Shown here: piece after piece, positions 1 through 7,883 of the stretch
How the letters are laid out: every line of letters starts with the position of its first letter
Position numbering within the stretch: position 1 is the first letter of the stretch
DNA from: UMGS1002 sp050309735
Lineage (GTDB): Bacteria > Bacillota > Clostridia > Oscillospirales > CAG-272
Direction: 5' to 3'
DNA: 26,934 nt
Assembly (NCBI GenBank): GCA_050309735.1
Contig: JBNRMS010000038.1
Location: 1 to 26,934 of the forward strand
The notes under the pieces: model-generated
Told to the model about the DNA's origin: nothing
Databases searched by the model: none
Seen by the model: only the letters and a program-made list of their open reading frames with translations
Program-made: the position numbers and the translations under genes

Positions 1-10
1 GAGTTACAAG

Positions 11-19
11 TGGTATAAT
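11..19 (+). promoter_or_regulatory. Extended -10 promoter element for the chromate transporter pair
   Basis: A TGG triplet at 11-13 directly precedes a perfect TATAAT at 14-19, giving an extended -10 element. The -35 region lies outside the window. The first gene starts 34 bases after the -10 box. Other promoters in this window have the same TGn extension, which supports the call. Confidence 0.5.
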
Positions 20-52
20 ATAATAATTAGTTAGAACATAAGGAGTATAGGC

Positions 53-637
53 TTGAAACGAAATATTAAATTTTACTGGAAACTTTTTTTATACACTTTT
101 CAACTAAGCGCGTTTACTTTTGGAGGCGGTTATGTAATCGTTCCGCTGATGAAAAAAAAGTTTGTTGATAAACTCGGCTGGATAAGCGAACAGGAAATGC
201 TTGATTTTACGGCAATCTCACAATCTTCACCCGGTGCTATGGCTGTAAACGCTTCTGTCTTGCTCGGATATCACCTCTCCGGAATCCCCGGAGCTTTAAT
301 TGCGATTTTCGGCACCGTATTACCCCCACTGATATTATTATCGGTTGTTTCAATAGGATACAGCGCGTTTATAAGCAACGGGATCGTAAAAAATGTCCTG
401 CGCGGTATGCAGGCGGGCGTTTGCGCGGTTATTATCGATGTTGTTATTGATATGAGCGGGGCGATTATCAAAGACAAAAAGATTATTCCGGTCATACTTA
501 TGCTTGCCGCATTTATTGCTGTGGCCATTTTCAAAATAAATGTTGTGCTTGTCATCTTTATATGCGGGTTTGTTGGCTTGCTTTCGGTGATGAAGAATAC
601 GGGGAAGGCGAGGAAGGACGAAGATGATATATCTTAA
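53..637 (+). CDS. Chromate transporter family protein, first half-size subunit
   Basis: This 194-residue integral membrane protein belongs to the CHR (ChrA) family, whose members move chromate or other oxyanions across the cytoplasmic membrane. The N-terminal family signature FTFGGGYVIVPLM is at about residues 21-33, and the second conserved stretch, SQSSPGAMAVN, follows at about 56-66. Hydrophobic helices fill the rest, and the C terminus is short and charged. Full-length ChrA (about 400 residues) has two such domains; here they are separate genes, the short-chain CHR arrangement. The start is TTG at 53, preceded by an AAGGAG ribosome site at 41-46. The stop overlaps the next gene by 14 bases, so the two are probably co-translated and form a heterodimer. 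Chromate as the true substrate is not demonstrated; many CHR proteins in anaerobes have unknown substrates. Confidence 0.88.
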   Translation: MKRNIKFYWKLFLYTFQLSAFTFGGGYVIVPLMKKKFVDKLGWISEQEMLDFTAISQSSPGAMAVNASVLLGYHLSGIPGALIAIFGTVLPPLILLSVVSIGYSAFISNGIVKNVLRGMQAGVCAVIIDVVIDMSGAIIKDKKIIPVILMLAAFIAVAIFKINVVLVIFICGFVGLLSVMKNTGKARKDEDDIS

Positions 638-1187
638 ACTTTTTTGGGCGTTTTTTCAAATCGGCCTGTTTAGCATTGGCGGCGGCTATGCCGCGATGCC
701 GCTGATACAAAATCAAGTGGTTGATACTTACGGTTGGTTGGACATGAGCGAGTTTACCGACATCATTACCATATCGCAAATGACACCGGGGCCGATTGCT
801 ATCAATTCCGCAACCTTTGTCGGCACACGAATTGCCGGGATCTGGGGAGCTATCGTTGCAACGCTCGGTTGTATTATACCGTCCTGCGCTATTGTTTTAT
901 TACTTGCGGTGTTATACAGGAAATATAAAAACTTAAAATATGTAAAGGGGGTCTTAAAAAGCCTTCATCCGGCTGTTGTTGGAATGATTGCTTCGGCGGG
1001 GCTGGCGATTATCACTCAGGCGCTATGGAACGCGAGTGCGATTTCTGATAATATAGGCAGGATTGATTTTATCGCAGCTGTTTTGATTGCGGTTTGTATC
1101 TTTTTTCTAAGGAAAATAAAGTTAAATCCTATTTTAATTATGCTCGGCGCGGGAGCAATCGGCGGGTTTGTATATAGCCTGATATGA
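624..1187 (+). CDS. Chromate transporter family protein, second half-size subunit
   Basis: This 187-residue membrane protein is the partner of the preceding gene. It repeats the CHR-domain pattern with FSIGGGYAAMPLI near residues 16-28 and SQMTPGPIAIN near 51-61, then several hydrophobic helices. Known heterodimeric short-chain CHR systems need both subunits, which are thought to insert in antiparallel orientation. The start at 624 lies inside the end of the first gene, and GGAAGGACG at 612-620 supplies a ribosome site, so translational coupling is likely. Nothing recognisable follows before a hairpin near 1317. Confidence 0.88.
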   Translation: MIYLKLFWAFFQIGLFSIGGGYAAMPLIQNQVVDTYGWLDMSEFTDIITISQMTPGPIAINSATFVGTRIAGIWGAIVATLGCIIPSCAIVLLLAVLYRKYKNLKYVKGVLKSLHPAVVGMIASAGLAIITQALWNASAISDNIGRIDFIAAVLIAVCIFFLRKIKLNPILIMLGAGAIGGFVYSLI

Positions 1188-1315
1188 AAGGGGTCATTAT
1201 TAATCGCTTTGTATTTGAAGATTCGTTGGGAATAGAGTGATAGGCTCAAATGTAAACGGCGCTTTGTGTTTCTGTTCGCCTAAAATCTTGTCGGTTTAGC
1301 ATGTTTTCTTTACAA

Positions 1316-1337
1316 ACGCCGCTTCAAGGCGGGTTTT
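1316..1337 (+). terminator. Probable terminator after the chromate transporter genes
   Basis: CGCC (1317-1320) and GGCG (1328-1331) form a short stem with a 7-base loop, followed by a run of six T residues. The stem is only four to five pairs, so this is a moderate call. It lies about 130 bases after the stop codon. The stretch 1188-1315 contains no convincing gene. Confidence 0.4.
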
Positions 1338-1404
1338 TTCCTCCAGTTTTGGGGTAACGGCTGTTATCTTGGTACGATAGGTTTTGAATTTCAATATATG
1401 GGCA

Positions 1405-1444
1405 TAATAAAAGGCGATAACCACAATATATAGTGATTATCGCC
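1405..1444 (-). terminator. Rho-independent terminator of tRNA-Ser
   Basis: Reading the minus strand, GGCGATAA plus CAC pairs with GTG plus TTATCGCC (1444 down to 1413), and the sequence then runs into TTTTATTA. It begins 3 bases past the CCA end of the tRNA gene. Confidence 0.65.
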
Positions 1445-1446
1445 AT

Positions 1447-1537
1447 TGGCGGAGAAGAAGAGATTCGAACTCTTGAACCGTTTTAGCGGTTACACGATTT
1501 CCAGTCGTGCGCCCTCGACCAACTAGGCGACTTCTCC
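1447..1537 (-). tRNA. tRNA-Ser (anticodon GGA)
   Basis: On the minus strand the acceptor stem GGAGAAG (1537-1531) pairs with CTTCTCC (1457-1451), followed by discriminator G and an encoded CCA at 1449-1447. The anticodon stem is CACGA/TCGTG around the loop CTGGAAA, giving anticodon GGA at 1502-1500, which reads UCC and UCU. A long variable arm (AACCG/CGGTT) identifies a class II serine tRNA, and the T-loop TTCGAAT is present. The G discriminator agrees with serine. The gene has its own promoter and a terminator immediately downstream. Confidence 0.97.
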
Positions 1538-1596
1538 GTTTATATTGGTCAGCGTTAAAACACCCGTTTGATGTGTCGGGAGCAACGCGCTTGTCT

Positions 1597-1625
1597 ATGA
1601 TAGCACAAAACACAATAAAAATCAA
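1597..1625 (-). promoter_or_regulatory. Promoter of tRNA-Ser
   Basis: On the minus strand TTGATT (1625-1620), a 17-base spacer and TATCAT (1602-1597) form a sigma-A-type promoter. TGC just before the -10 makes it an extended -10. It points at the tRNA, whose 5' end is 60 bases further on. Confidence 0.65.
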
Positions 1626-1665
1626 GGGTTTTTGATAAAAATAATTATAAATCAAGCAGAAAACA

Positions 1666-1694
1666 GGGGGAAACTTTTTTGAAAAGTTTCCCCC
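1666..1694 (-). terminator. Terminator hairpin downstream of the topoisomerase B gene
   Basis: A perfect inverted repeat of 13 bases (GGGGGAAACTTTT and its complement) with a 3-base loop lies 28 bases beyond the stop codon of the minus-strand topoisomerase gene. The T tract after it is short (TGTTTTC), so termination may be imperfect. Confidence 0.6.
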
Positions 1695-1722
1695 GATATT
1701 CTCCTCTTTTTCTCGGCATCCC

Positions 1723-3729
1723 TTATATATCGGCGTCTTTTATATACTTATCGCCATTCTCGGTGATAAACTGTTTGCGGGCGGGGAGATTGTCGCCAAG
1801 GAAGGTGTCAAAGATTTCGTAAGTTTTGTCGGCGTCATCTGGGAGAACAGAGATAAGGCGGCGTGTGGCGGGGTTCATGGTGGTTTTCCACATCATTTCG
1901 GGCTCATTTTCGCCCAGACCTTTTGAGCGTTGCAGCGTGTATTTCTGGTTGCCGAGCATTTTGAGAATTTCGGATTTTTCATATTCGTTATAAGCAAAGA
2001 GGGTATCGTTTTTGGTTGTAATTTCAAATAGAGGCGATTCAGCTATAAAGACCCGACCCTCCTTAATCAGTGTGGGGAGCAGGCGGTAGAACATTGTCAG
2101 GAGCAGTGTTCGGATATGGAAGCCGTCCTCGTCGGCGTCGGTGCAGATAATGATTTTTGACCAGCGCAGCGACTCGATGTCGAATTTCACAAGGTCGCCC
2201 TTGGTCTTGCCCTCTATTTCAACCCCGCAGCCGATAACTTTTAGAAGGTCTGTGATTATATCGTTGTTAAAAAGCTTGTCGTATGAGCCTTTGAGGCAGT
2301 TGAGAGTTTTGCCGCGCACCGGGATTATCGCTTGAAACTCGGCGTTGCGCCCGAGTTTACAGGAGGTGAGAGCAGAGTCGCCCTCAACAATATACAGCTC
2401 GCGCACATTCGGGTCTTTTGAGCGGCAGGAGACGAACTTCTCGACGCGATTTGCGATATCCATCGTTCCTGTTAGCTTCTTTTTGATATTTATGCGCGCC
2501 GATTCGGCTGACTCGCGGCTCCGCTTATTCACAAGCACCTGATTTGCGAAAATTTCGGCCTCGGTTGGATTCTCAGCAAAATAAATATCAAGATTCCGGC
2601 GCAGAAATTCGTTCATCGCCTCGTAGATAAAGGAGTTTGTTATTGATTTTTTTGTCTGGTTCTCGTAGGAGGTCATGGTTGAAAAACTGTTGATGACAAG
2701 CACCAGGCAGTCAGATATATCGGCGAAGGTGATTTTTGACTCGTTTTTGTTATACTTTCCGGTACTCTTCAGGTATTTGTCAAGCGCATAGGTGAAGGAC
2801 ATGCGAACTGCGCGGTCGGGCGAGCCGCCGTATTCAAGGAAGCTTGAATTATGATAATATTCAAGCAGGTTTACCGTGTTTGAAACGCAGAAGGAAAAGT
2901 CGGCTTTGAGACGGTAATCCTCCTTGTCGTCGCGGTCGCGTCCTGTGGCTTCCATGCTCCAGAGCACCGTTTCGGTCATGGCGCCCTCGCCGGCTAACTC
3001 CTTGATGTAGTCGGCGATTCCGTTTTCATAAAAATATTTTTCCTCATCAAATTCACCGTCCTCCTTCTGGTATTTCAGCGAGAAGGTTAGTCCGGCGTTT
3101 ACCACGGCCTGACGGTGAAGGATATTGTCGAAAAATTTAAAAGGTATGTCGATCTCGGTAAAGACTTCAAGGTCTGGTTTCCAGCGCACGACAGTTCCGG
3201 TGCGCCTTTCCTTTTTCTCAAGGGGACGGGTAATAAGCTCTGAGACCGGTTTTCCCTTTTTGAATTCTATTTTATATTCGTTTGTGCCGTCGTATGAGCG
3301 GACGGTCATATACTCGGAGCTGTACTGCGTGGCGCAGGCGCCAAGGCCGTTAAGACCGAGAGAGAATTCGTAGGCGCCCTCAGACCTATTGTTGTCATAT
3401 TTGCCGCCGGCGTATAGTTCATTATAAATCAAATCCCAGTTCCAGCGTTGTTCACGCTCGTTGTAACCGAGCGGAACTCCGCGTCCGTGGTCGTCGATCT
3501 CGAGCGAGTTGTCGTTGTAGACTGTGACCAATATCTCGCTTCCGTATCCCTCGCGCGCTTCATCGACGGCATTTGAGAGTATCTCAAAGAAAGAGTGCTG
3601 GCAGCCCTCAAGTCCGTCCGACCCGAAAATAACCCCGGGACGGGCGCGGACGCGGTCTGCGCCTTTAAGTGCTTTTATGCTCTGATCGTTATATTGTGGT
3701 TTTTGTGTTTCGGTTTTGTATTTCGCCAT
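1723..3729 (-). CDS. Divergent type IIA topoisomerase subunit B (GyrB/ParE family)
   Basis: The 668-residue protein has a GHKL ATPase domain (EILSNAVDEAREG with E, N and D; DHGRGVP; GLNGLGA; QTKKSI), a transducer domain and a C-terminal Toprim domain. It would be the ATP-hydrolysing half of a gyrase or topoisomerase IV. It departs from the usual consensus: EGDSALTSCKLGR replaces EGDSAGGSAKQGR, and TDADEDGFHIRT replaces TDADVDGAHIRT, but the acidic metal ligands are kept. The ATG at 3729 is chosen because homology begins there (MAKYKTE) and an AGAAAGG site lies 13 bases upstream. An upstream GTG at 3822 would add 31 residues with no family similarity. No A subunit is adjacent. It is probably a ParE-like paralog; the symbol is left open because gyrB versus parE cannot be settled here. 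Confidence 0.9.
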   Translation of the reverse strand: MAKYKTETQKPQYNDQSIKALKGADRVRARPGVIFGSDGLEGCQHSFFEILSNAVDEAREGYGSEILVTVYNDNSLEIDDHGRGVPLGYNEREQRWNWDLIYNELYAGGKYDNNRSEGAYEFSLGLNGLGACATQYSSEYMTVRSYDGTNEYKIEFKKGKPVSELITRPLEKKERRTGTVVRWKPDLEVFTEIDIPFKFFDNILHRQAVVNAGLTFSLKYQKEDGEFDEEKYFYENGIADYIKELAGEGAMTETVLWSMEATGRDRDDKEDYRLKADFSFCVSNTVNLLEYYHNSSFLEYGGSPDRAVRMSFTYALDKYLKSTGKYNKNESKITFADISDCLVLVINSFSTMTSYENQTKKSITNSFIYEAMNEFLRRNLDIYFAENPTEAEIFANQVLVNKRSRESAESARINIKKKLTGTMDIANRVEKFVSCRSKDPNVRELYIVEGDSALTSCKLGRNAEFQAIIPVRGKTLNCLKGSYDKLFNNDIITDLLKVIGCGVEIEGKTKGDLVKFDIESLRWSKIIICTDADEDGFHIRTLLLTMFYRLLPTLIKEGRVFIAESPLFEITTKNDTLFAYNEYEKSEILKMLGNQKYTLQRSKGLGENEPEMMWKTTMNPATRRLISVLPDDADKTYEIFDTFLGDNLPARKQFITENGDKYIKDADI

Positions 3730-3912
3730 TTTTATGACCGTGCCTTTCTGATTGTCGTGAGGATTGCGCCGCCATTCACACAGGAGACGGTTCCGGCCGC
3801 GCCGAACAAGCGCAAAACTCACTCTTGACCTTTGAAAAATTAATCCTCCAAAAGCATCCTTGTTTTTTTATGTGTAAAGACCGTGGGGCGGCCCTCTATG
3901 CTTCTATGTTAC

Positions 3913-3941
3913 ATTATAACAAAAAATCGCAATATTAACAA
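3913..3941 (-). promoter_or_regulatory. Promoter of the topoisomerase B gene
   Basis: On the minus strand TTGTTA (3941-3936), a 17-base spacer and a perfect TATAAT (3918-3913) form a promoter; TGT precedes the -10 as an extended element. The predicted leader is about 175 bases. Confidence 0.65.
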
Positions 3942-3986
3942 GGGGGTAGTTTGAGGTGTGCAGAAAAATTTAAGCAGAACATTTAA

Positions 3987-4008
3987 CCCCCGCCCAAAAA
4001 GGCGGGGG
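3987..4008 (-). terminator. GC-rich hairpin downstream of icd
   Basis: CCCCCGCC (3987-3994) and GGCGGGGG (4001-4008) form a perfect 8-pair stem with a 6-base loop, 53 bases past the icd stop codon on the minus strand. The U tract is weak (GTTAAAT), so it may act as an RNA 3' end stabiliser as well as a terminator. Confidence 0.5.
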
Positions 4009-4060
4009 CTGTGCTTTATGGAAGGTGGTTGATAAGGGGGAACTTATATTACATCACAAA

Positions 4061-5278
4061 TCAAGAACAAAGTGATTTTTCAAGTCTTGTTTTTATTTCC
4101 GTGATGAAATCCTGTGTATCTACTGCTTTGACGGGCGTGTCGGTGGTTGCCAGGGCGGTGAGGTCTTTGGTCATGATACCGTCCTCTATTGTCTGGAGGC
4201 AGGCGCGCTCAAGCTTTGTGGCAAAGTCTGTGAGTTCAGGGATATCGTCAAGCTCGCCGCGCTTGGCGAGGGCGCCCGTCCAGGCGAAGATTGTCGCCAT
4301 CGGGTTTGCGGTTGGGGCGTCGCCCTTGAGGTATCTGTGGTAATGCCTTGTGATTGTTCCGTGTGCGGCCTCGTACTCAAAGTTACCGTCGGGCGAGACG
4401 AGAACCGAGGTCATCATTGCAAGCGAGCCGAAGGCGGTCGAGACAAGATCGCTCATCACGTCACCGTCGTAATTCTTGCACGCCCAAATAAAGCCGCCCC
4501 GGCTGCGGATAACCTGCGCCGCCGCGTCGTCTATTAAGCTGTAATAATAATTGATTCCGAGCTTTTCAAACTCAGATTTATACTCCGACTTGTAGATTTC
4601 CTCAAATATCAGCTTAAATGTCTGGTCGTATTTCTGCGATATTGTGTCCTTTGTGCCAAACCAGAGATCCTGCCCCGTAGCTATTGCATACTTAAAGCAG
4701 GAATGCGCGAAGGAGGATATCGAGTCGTCCTTGTTGAACATTCCCTGAAGCACGCCGGCGCCCTCAAGCTCGCAGATTGTTACTCTTATTTCCTTGCCCG
4801 ATTTGCCGGTAAACACAAGCTCGGCGCGCCCGCCCTCCTCGGTGCGGATTTCGGAGGCTTTGTATATATCCCCGAAGGCGTGTCGTGCGATGGTGATAGG
4901 CTTCTCCCAGTTTCTCACAACCGGCTTTATATTGTTTACTATAATCGGCGTGCGGAAAACCGTGCCGTCAAGGACTGCCCGGATGGTGGCGTTAGGGCTT
5001 TTCCACATCTGCTTGAGCCGATATTCCTCAACCCGCTGATTATTGGGTGTGATTGTGGCGCACTTGACGGCGACACCGTGTTTTTTGTTGGCATTTGCCG
5101 CGTCGATTGTCACCCGGTCGTCGGTCCGGTCGCGCTCGGGCAGGCCGAGGTCGTAATATTCGAGCGACAGGTCTACATAGGGCGAGAGAAGCTCGTCCTT
5201 AATTATGCGCCAGAGGATTCGGGTCATTTCGTCTCCGTCCATCTCGACAAGGGGGGTAGTCATTTTAATTTTTTTCAT
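4061..5278 (-). CDS. icd: Isocitrate dehydrogenase (NADP), eukaryotic-like homodimeric type
   Basis: This 405-residue enzyme catalyses oxidative decarboxylation of isocitrate to 2-oxoglutarate in the cytoplasm. The start region with VEMDGDEMTRILW at about residues 11-23, the substrate loop KSPNATIRAVLDGTVFR near 93-109 and GTITRHYHRYLKGD in the cofactor region are hallmarks of type II IDH (the mitochondrial/cytosolic eukaryotic-like group), not of the E. coli Icd type. Length is normal for the type. It lies 83 bases after the aconitase-family gene, so the two probably share one transcript. In an organism with an incomplete cycle they would supply 2-oxoglutarate and NADPH for glutamate synthesis (inference). 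The start codon has no clear Shine-Dalgarno: a small hairpin ends 2 bases before the ATG. The internal ATG at codon 6 has none either. Confidence 0.95.
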   Translation of the reverse strand: MKKIKMTTPLVEMDGDEMTRILWRIIKDELLSPYVDLSLEYYDLGLPERDRTDDRVTIDAANANKKHGVAVKCATITPNNQRVEEYRLKQMWKSPNATIRAVLDGTVFRTPIIVNNIKPVVRNWEKPITIARHAFGDIYKASEIRTEEGGRAELVFTGKSGKEIRVTICELEGAGVLQGMFNKDDSISSFAHSCFKYAIATGQDLWFGTKDTISQKYDQTFKLIFEEIYKSEYKSEFEKLGINYYYSLIDDAAAQVIRSRGGFIWACKNYDGDVMSDLVSTAFGSLAMMTSVLVSPDGNFEYEAAHGTITRHYHRYLKGDAPTANPMATIFAWTGALAKRGELDDIPELTDFATKLERACLQTIEDGIMTKDLTALATTDTPVKAVDTQDFITEIKTRLEKSLCS

Positions 5279-5361
5279 TTGCCGCAGTGCGGCCCCAATA
5301 TCCGCATACAGATCACATTAAACGGAAGTATTGGCGCCCGCATCCTTTCTTTAATTTGATT

Positions 5362-7617
5362 TTAAACATTATCTCGGTTATTTTGATTTTTATAGTAGTT
5401 CATCAGGCATCCGTCAAGGATTATCGAGCGCTCGTCGGCGGTCAGTCCTTTTATTTCAAGCTTTATCGGCTTAATGCTGCCGTCCGCTCGGATTATTATT
5501 GCGTCATAACCTTCCTTGCCCGCCACAAGTTTTTGGCGGACATCAGGAACGAACACAAAGTCGCCCTCTTCTCCCTCAAAACTCTGGCCGGCGGCGAGGG
5601 TGAAGGGAAGGATTCCCCAGTTTATGCAGTTTGAGCGGTAGCGCTTTGTCGCGTACTGCAGCGCTATATTTGCAAGCCCCCCCAGCACCTTCTGGCAGGA
5701 CGCCGCTTGCTCTCTTGCCGAGCCGTCGCCCGGGCGGGTTGCATAGATTGCGGTGCCGAACTGGGTTTTGTCGATCAGCGCATCGGCGTTGCCGACAAGA
5801 GCGAGGACGGCCTTCAATTTCGCGGGCGATTTTCCCGAGCGTCGCTCTGATTCAAGCATCGCGGCGGCCTTTGCTCGCGGCACATATCCGGGAACGCGGC
5901 GCGAGAGGGTGAACTCGGCAAGCCGCAGCGGATTTGAGCGATAGGATGAGGTCTCGCCCGAGGGGATAAGCTCGTCTGTTGTGGTCACCTCGTCGCGGAT
6001 GACGGCGGCAAGCTCAACAAGCAGATTCTCGCCAAGCGGATACTGCACCGGCCAGTCTGTTATATTGGGGCCGAGTATCAGCTCGACTTCGGGCTGGGGC
6101 TTGCCGAATCCATAATAGACCCGGTGCTCGTAGGCCGAGCGGTCAAAGCGATATTCGGATATCGGTGCGTCGTAATCAATTTCATCTGCCGGGGTTATCG
6201 CTCCCCCCGCAAGGGCTGTCGCTGCGATACTGCGCGAGTCCATCAGCGCAACTCCGGCAAGCTGATTGTCCTTAGGAATAGAGCCTTCCCTGTTAGGAAA
6301 ATTGCGGGTTGTGTGCCTGATTGAGAGGCCATTGTTCGCGGGGACGTCACCCGCTCCGAAACAAGGTCCGCAGAAGGAGGGTTTTATCACCGCTCCGTTT
6401 TGCAGGAGCGCCGAGGTGGCGCCGGCCCGGGTCAGCTCAAGAGACACCGGCACGCTTGTCGGGTAGACAGAGAGCGAGAAATATCCGTTTCTCTCGCCGC
6501 CCCCCTTCTCAAGAATTGTTGCGGCCTCAAGTATGTTGTCGAACATACCGCCGGCGCAGCCTGCGATAATTCCCTGATCGGCATATACCCTTCCGTTCCG
6601 GATTTTTTTCATCAGCTCGATTTTATGTCCCCCGAAGAGATCTTTGCTCTCCTTTTCTATCCCGGCGAGTATATCTTGGGCATTTGCGGTAAATTCTCTT
6701 ATTGTAAAGGCGTTTGACGGGTGGAAGGGAAGGGCTATCATAGGTTCGAGCGCCGAGAGGTCAAATTCAATGCTGCGGTCGTAATAAGCGACGGCTCCGG
6801 GCTTCAATTCCTTGAAATCATCGGGGCGGCCGTGTGTTTGGTAATGGCGCTTAATTGTGTCGTCTGTCTGCCAGATTGAGGAGAGGCAGGTTGTCTCGGC
6901 GGTCATAACGTCAATGCCGTTTCGGAAGTCGACCGGCAGCGAGGCGACACCGGGGCCGGTAAATTCGAGCACAAGATTCTTGACAAAGCCAGACTCGTAA
7001 ACCGCTTTGATAAGGGCTATCGCCGCATCGTGCGGGCCTACCCCGCGGCGGGGTGAGCCGGTGAGGTAAACAAGGACAATCTCGGGGTAGTCGATGTCAT
7101 ATGTGCGGCCGAGAAGCTGCTTTGCCAGTTCGGGGCCGCCCTCGCCGACGCCCATTGTGCCAAGCGCACCGTATCGCGTGTGCGAGTCTGAGCCGAGGAG
7201 CATGCTGCCGCAGCTTGTCATCTCCTCGCGCGCATAGGAATGTATCACGCTCATGTTTGCGGGAACGTAAATTCCGCCGTATTTTTTCGCGGCCGAGAGG
7301 CCGAAAACATGGTCGTCCTCATTTATCGTGCCGCCAACGGCGCAGAGCGAGTTATGGCAGTTTGTCAGCGCATAGGGCAGCGGAAATTCGGTCATGCCGC
7401 TTGCGCGGGCGGTTTGAATTATGCCGACATAGGTTATATCGTGTGAGGCAAGTGCGTCAAAGCGCAGCTTAAGCTTATCGGTATTTCCCGAGAGATTATG
7501 GGAGGTGAGAATACCGTATGAAATCGTATTTTTTTTGGCCTCTGCCGTCGAGAGCGGTGAGGTGGGCGAGGGCTTTCCGTCAATAAGAAAGCAGCCGCGC
7601 GGGTTGAGTTTAATCAT
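5362..7617 (-). CDS. Aconitase-family hydratase (probable aconitate hydratase)
   Basis: The 751-residue protein belongs to the aconitase superfamily and likely interconverts citrate and isocitrate through a [4Fe-4S] cluster. Candidate cluster ligands are Cys354 (AGCAGG) and Cys416/Cys419 (FCGPCFG), with nearly the same spacing as Cys358/421/424 of mitochondrial aconitase. Other conserved stretches are GSDSHTRYGALGTMGVGEGG and a C-terminal swivel domain. The first Cys motif is unlike the usual SCTNS, which places it in the YbhJ-like hydratase branch often annotated only as 'hydratase'. The ATG at 7617 is preferred: AAAGGA lies 10 bases upstream and family similarity begins there. The upstream ATG at 7716 lies inside the promoter. 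icd follows 83 bases later, which strongly suggests that this enzyme serves as the cell's aconitase. Confidence 0.88.
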   Translation of the reverse strand: MIKLNPRGCFLIDGKPSPTSPLSTAEAKKNTISYGILTSHNLSGNTDKLKLRFDALASHDITYVGIIQTARASGMTEFPLPYALTNCHNSLCAVGGTINEDDHVFGLSAAKKYGGIYVPANMSVIHSYAREEMTSCGSMLLGSDSHTRYGALGTMGVGEGGPELAKQLLGRTYDIDYPEIVLVYLTGSPRRGVGPHDAAIALIKAVYESGFVKNLVLEFTGPGVASLPVDFRNGIDVMTAETTCLSSIWQTDDTIKRHYQTHGRPDDFKELKPGAVAYYDRSIEFDLSALEPMIALPFHPSNAFTIREFTANAQDILAGIEKESKDLFGGHKIELMKKIRNGRVYADQGIIAGCAGGMFDNILEAATILEKGGGERNGYFSLSVYPTSVPVSLELTRAGATSALLQNGAVIKPSFCGPCFGAGDVPANNGLSIRHTTRNFPNREGSIPKDNQLAGVALMDSRSIAATALAGGAITPADEIDYDAPISEYRFDRSAYEHRVYYGFGKPQPEVELILGPNITDWPVQYPLGENLLVELAAVIRDEVTTTDELIPSGETSSYRSNPLRLAEFTLSRRVPGYVPRAKAAAMLESERRSGKSPAKLKAVLALVGNADALIDKTQFGTAIYATRPGDGSAREQAASCQKVLGGLANIALQYATKRYRSNCINWGILPFTLAAGQSFEGEEGDFVFVPDVRQKLVAGKEGYDAIIIRADGSIKPIKLEIKGLTADERSIILDGCLMNYYKNQNNRDNV

Positions 7618-7687
7618 AGTTTCAGCATCCTTTTTTAGATTTGTTTTCACATACATCTGGGGTGGAAAAAGGTGTTTTAATAAAAAT

Positions 7688-7716
7688 ATTTTAGCATGGC
7701 CGACGGTAAAAGTCAA
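7688..7716 (-). promoter_or_regulatory. Promoter of the aconitase-icd operon
   Basis: On the minus strand TTGACT (7716-7711), a 17-base spacer and TAAAAT (7693-7688) form a promoter, with TGC before the -10. The transcript would start about 65 bases before the chosen ATG. Confidence 0.65.
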
Positions 7717-7786
7717 GGTTGAGAGAACAATTTTGGCAGTATATATGTCAGGCGGGAATATTAATCACAATATATAGTGCGGTATG

Positions 7787-7815
7787 TTGACAAAGAATGA
7801 CGGTGGTGCTATAAT
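7787..7815 (+). promoter_or_regulatory. Promoter of the transglutaminase/ligase/ACP/MBOAT group
   Basis: TTGACA (7787-7792), a 17-base spacer and TATAAT (7810-7815), with TGC just before the -10, make a near-consensus extended promoter. It reads towards the gene at 7884 and diverges from the aconitase promoter about 70 bases away. Confidence 0.8.
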
Positions 7816-7883
7816 TATCATATTATCGGCACCGGCGCCGAAAGCTCATACGGCATACAGGATTATGCCACGGGAGTCAGGTT

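Larger units (their letters stand above)
3730..4060. other. Intergenic region of 331 bp: topoisomerase promoter and icd terminator
   Basis: No gene is supported here. The part near 3730-3941 is the leader and promoter of the minus-strand topoisomerase gene. It includes an unused-looking GGAGG on the minus strand near 3846 and a GTG preceded by AAAGG at 3822 that could initiate an N-terminally extended form. The part near 3987-4008 is the hairpin after icd. Confidence 0.6.

Noticed and set aside
3730..3822. 31-residue N-terminal extension of the topoisomerase B protein from GTG 3822
   Set aside because: It has an AAAGG nearby, but the extension is basic and unlike family N termini; homology starts at ATG 3729, which has its own site.
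4703..5359. 218-codon + strand frame antisense to icd
   Set aside because: Shadow frame opposite conserved isocitrate dehydrogenase motifs; no domain or ribosome site.
1422..7779. Identical 14-mer CACAATATATAGTG at 1422-1435 and 7766-7779, nearly palindromic
   Set aside because: One copy is the loop of the tRNA terminator; a 14-base match between two AT-rich sites is expected about once by chance in a window this size.
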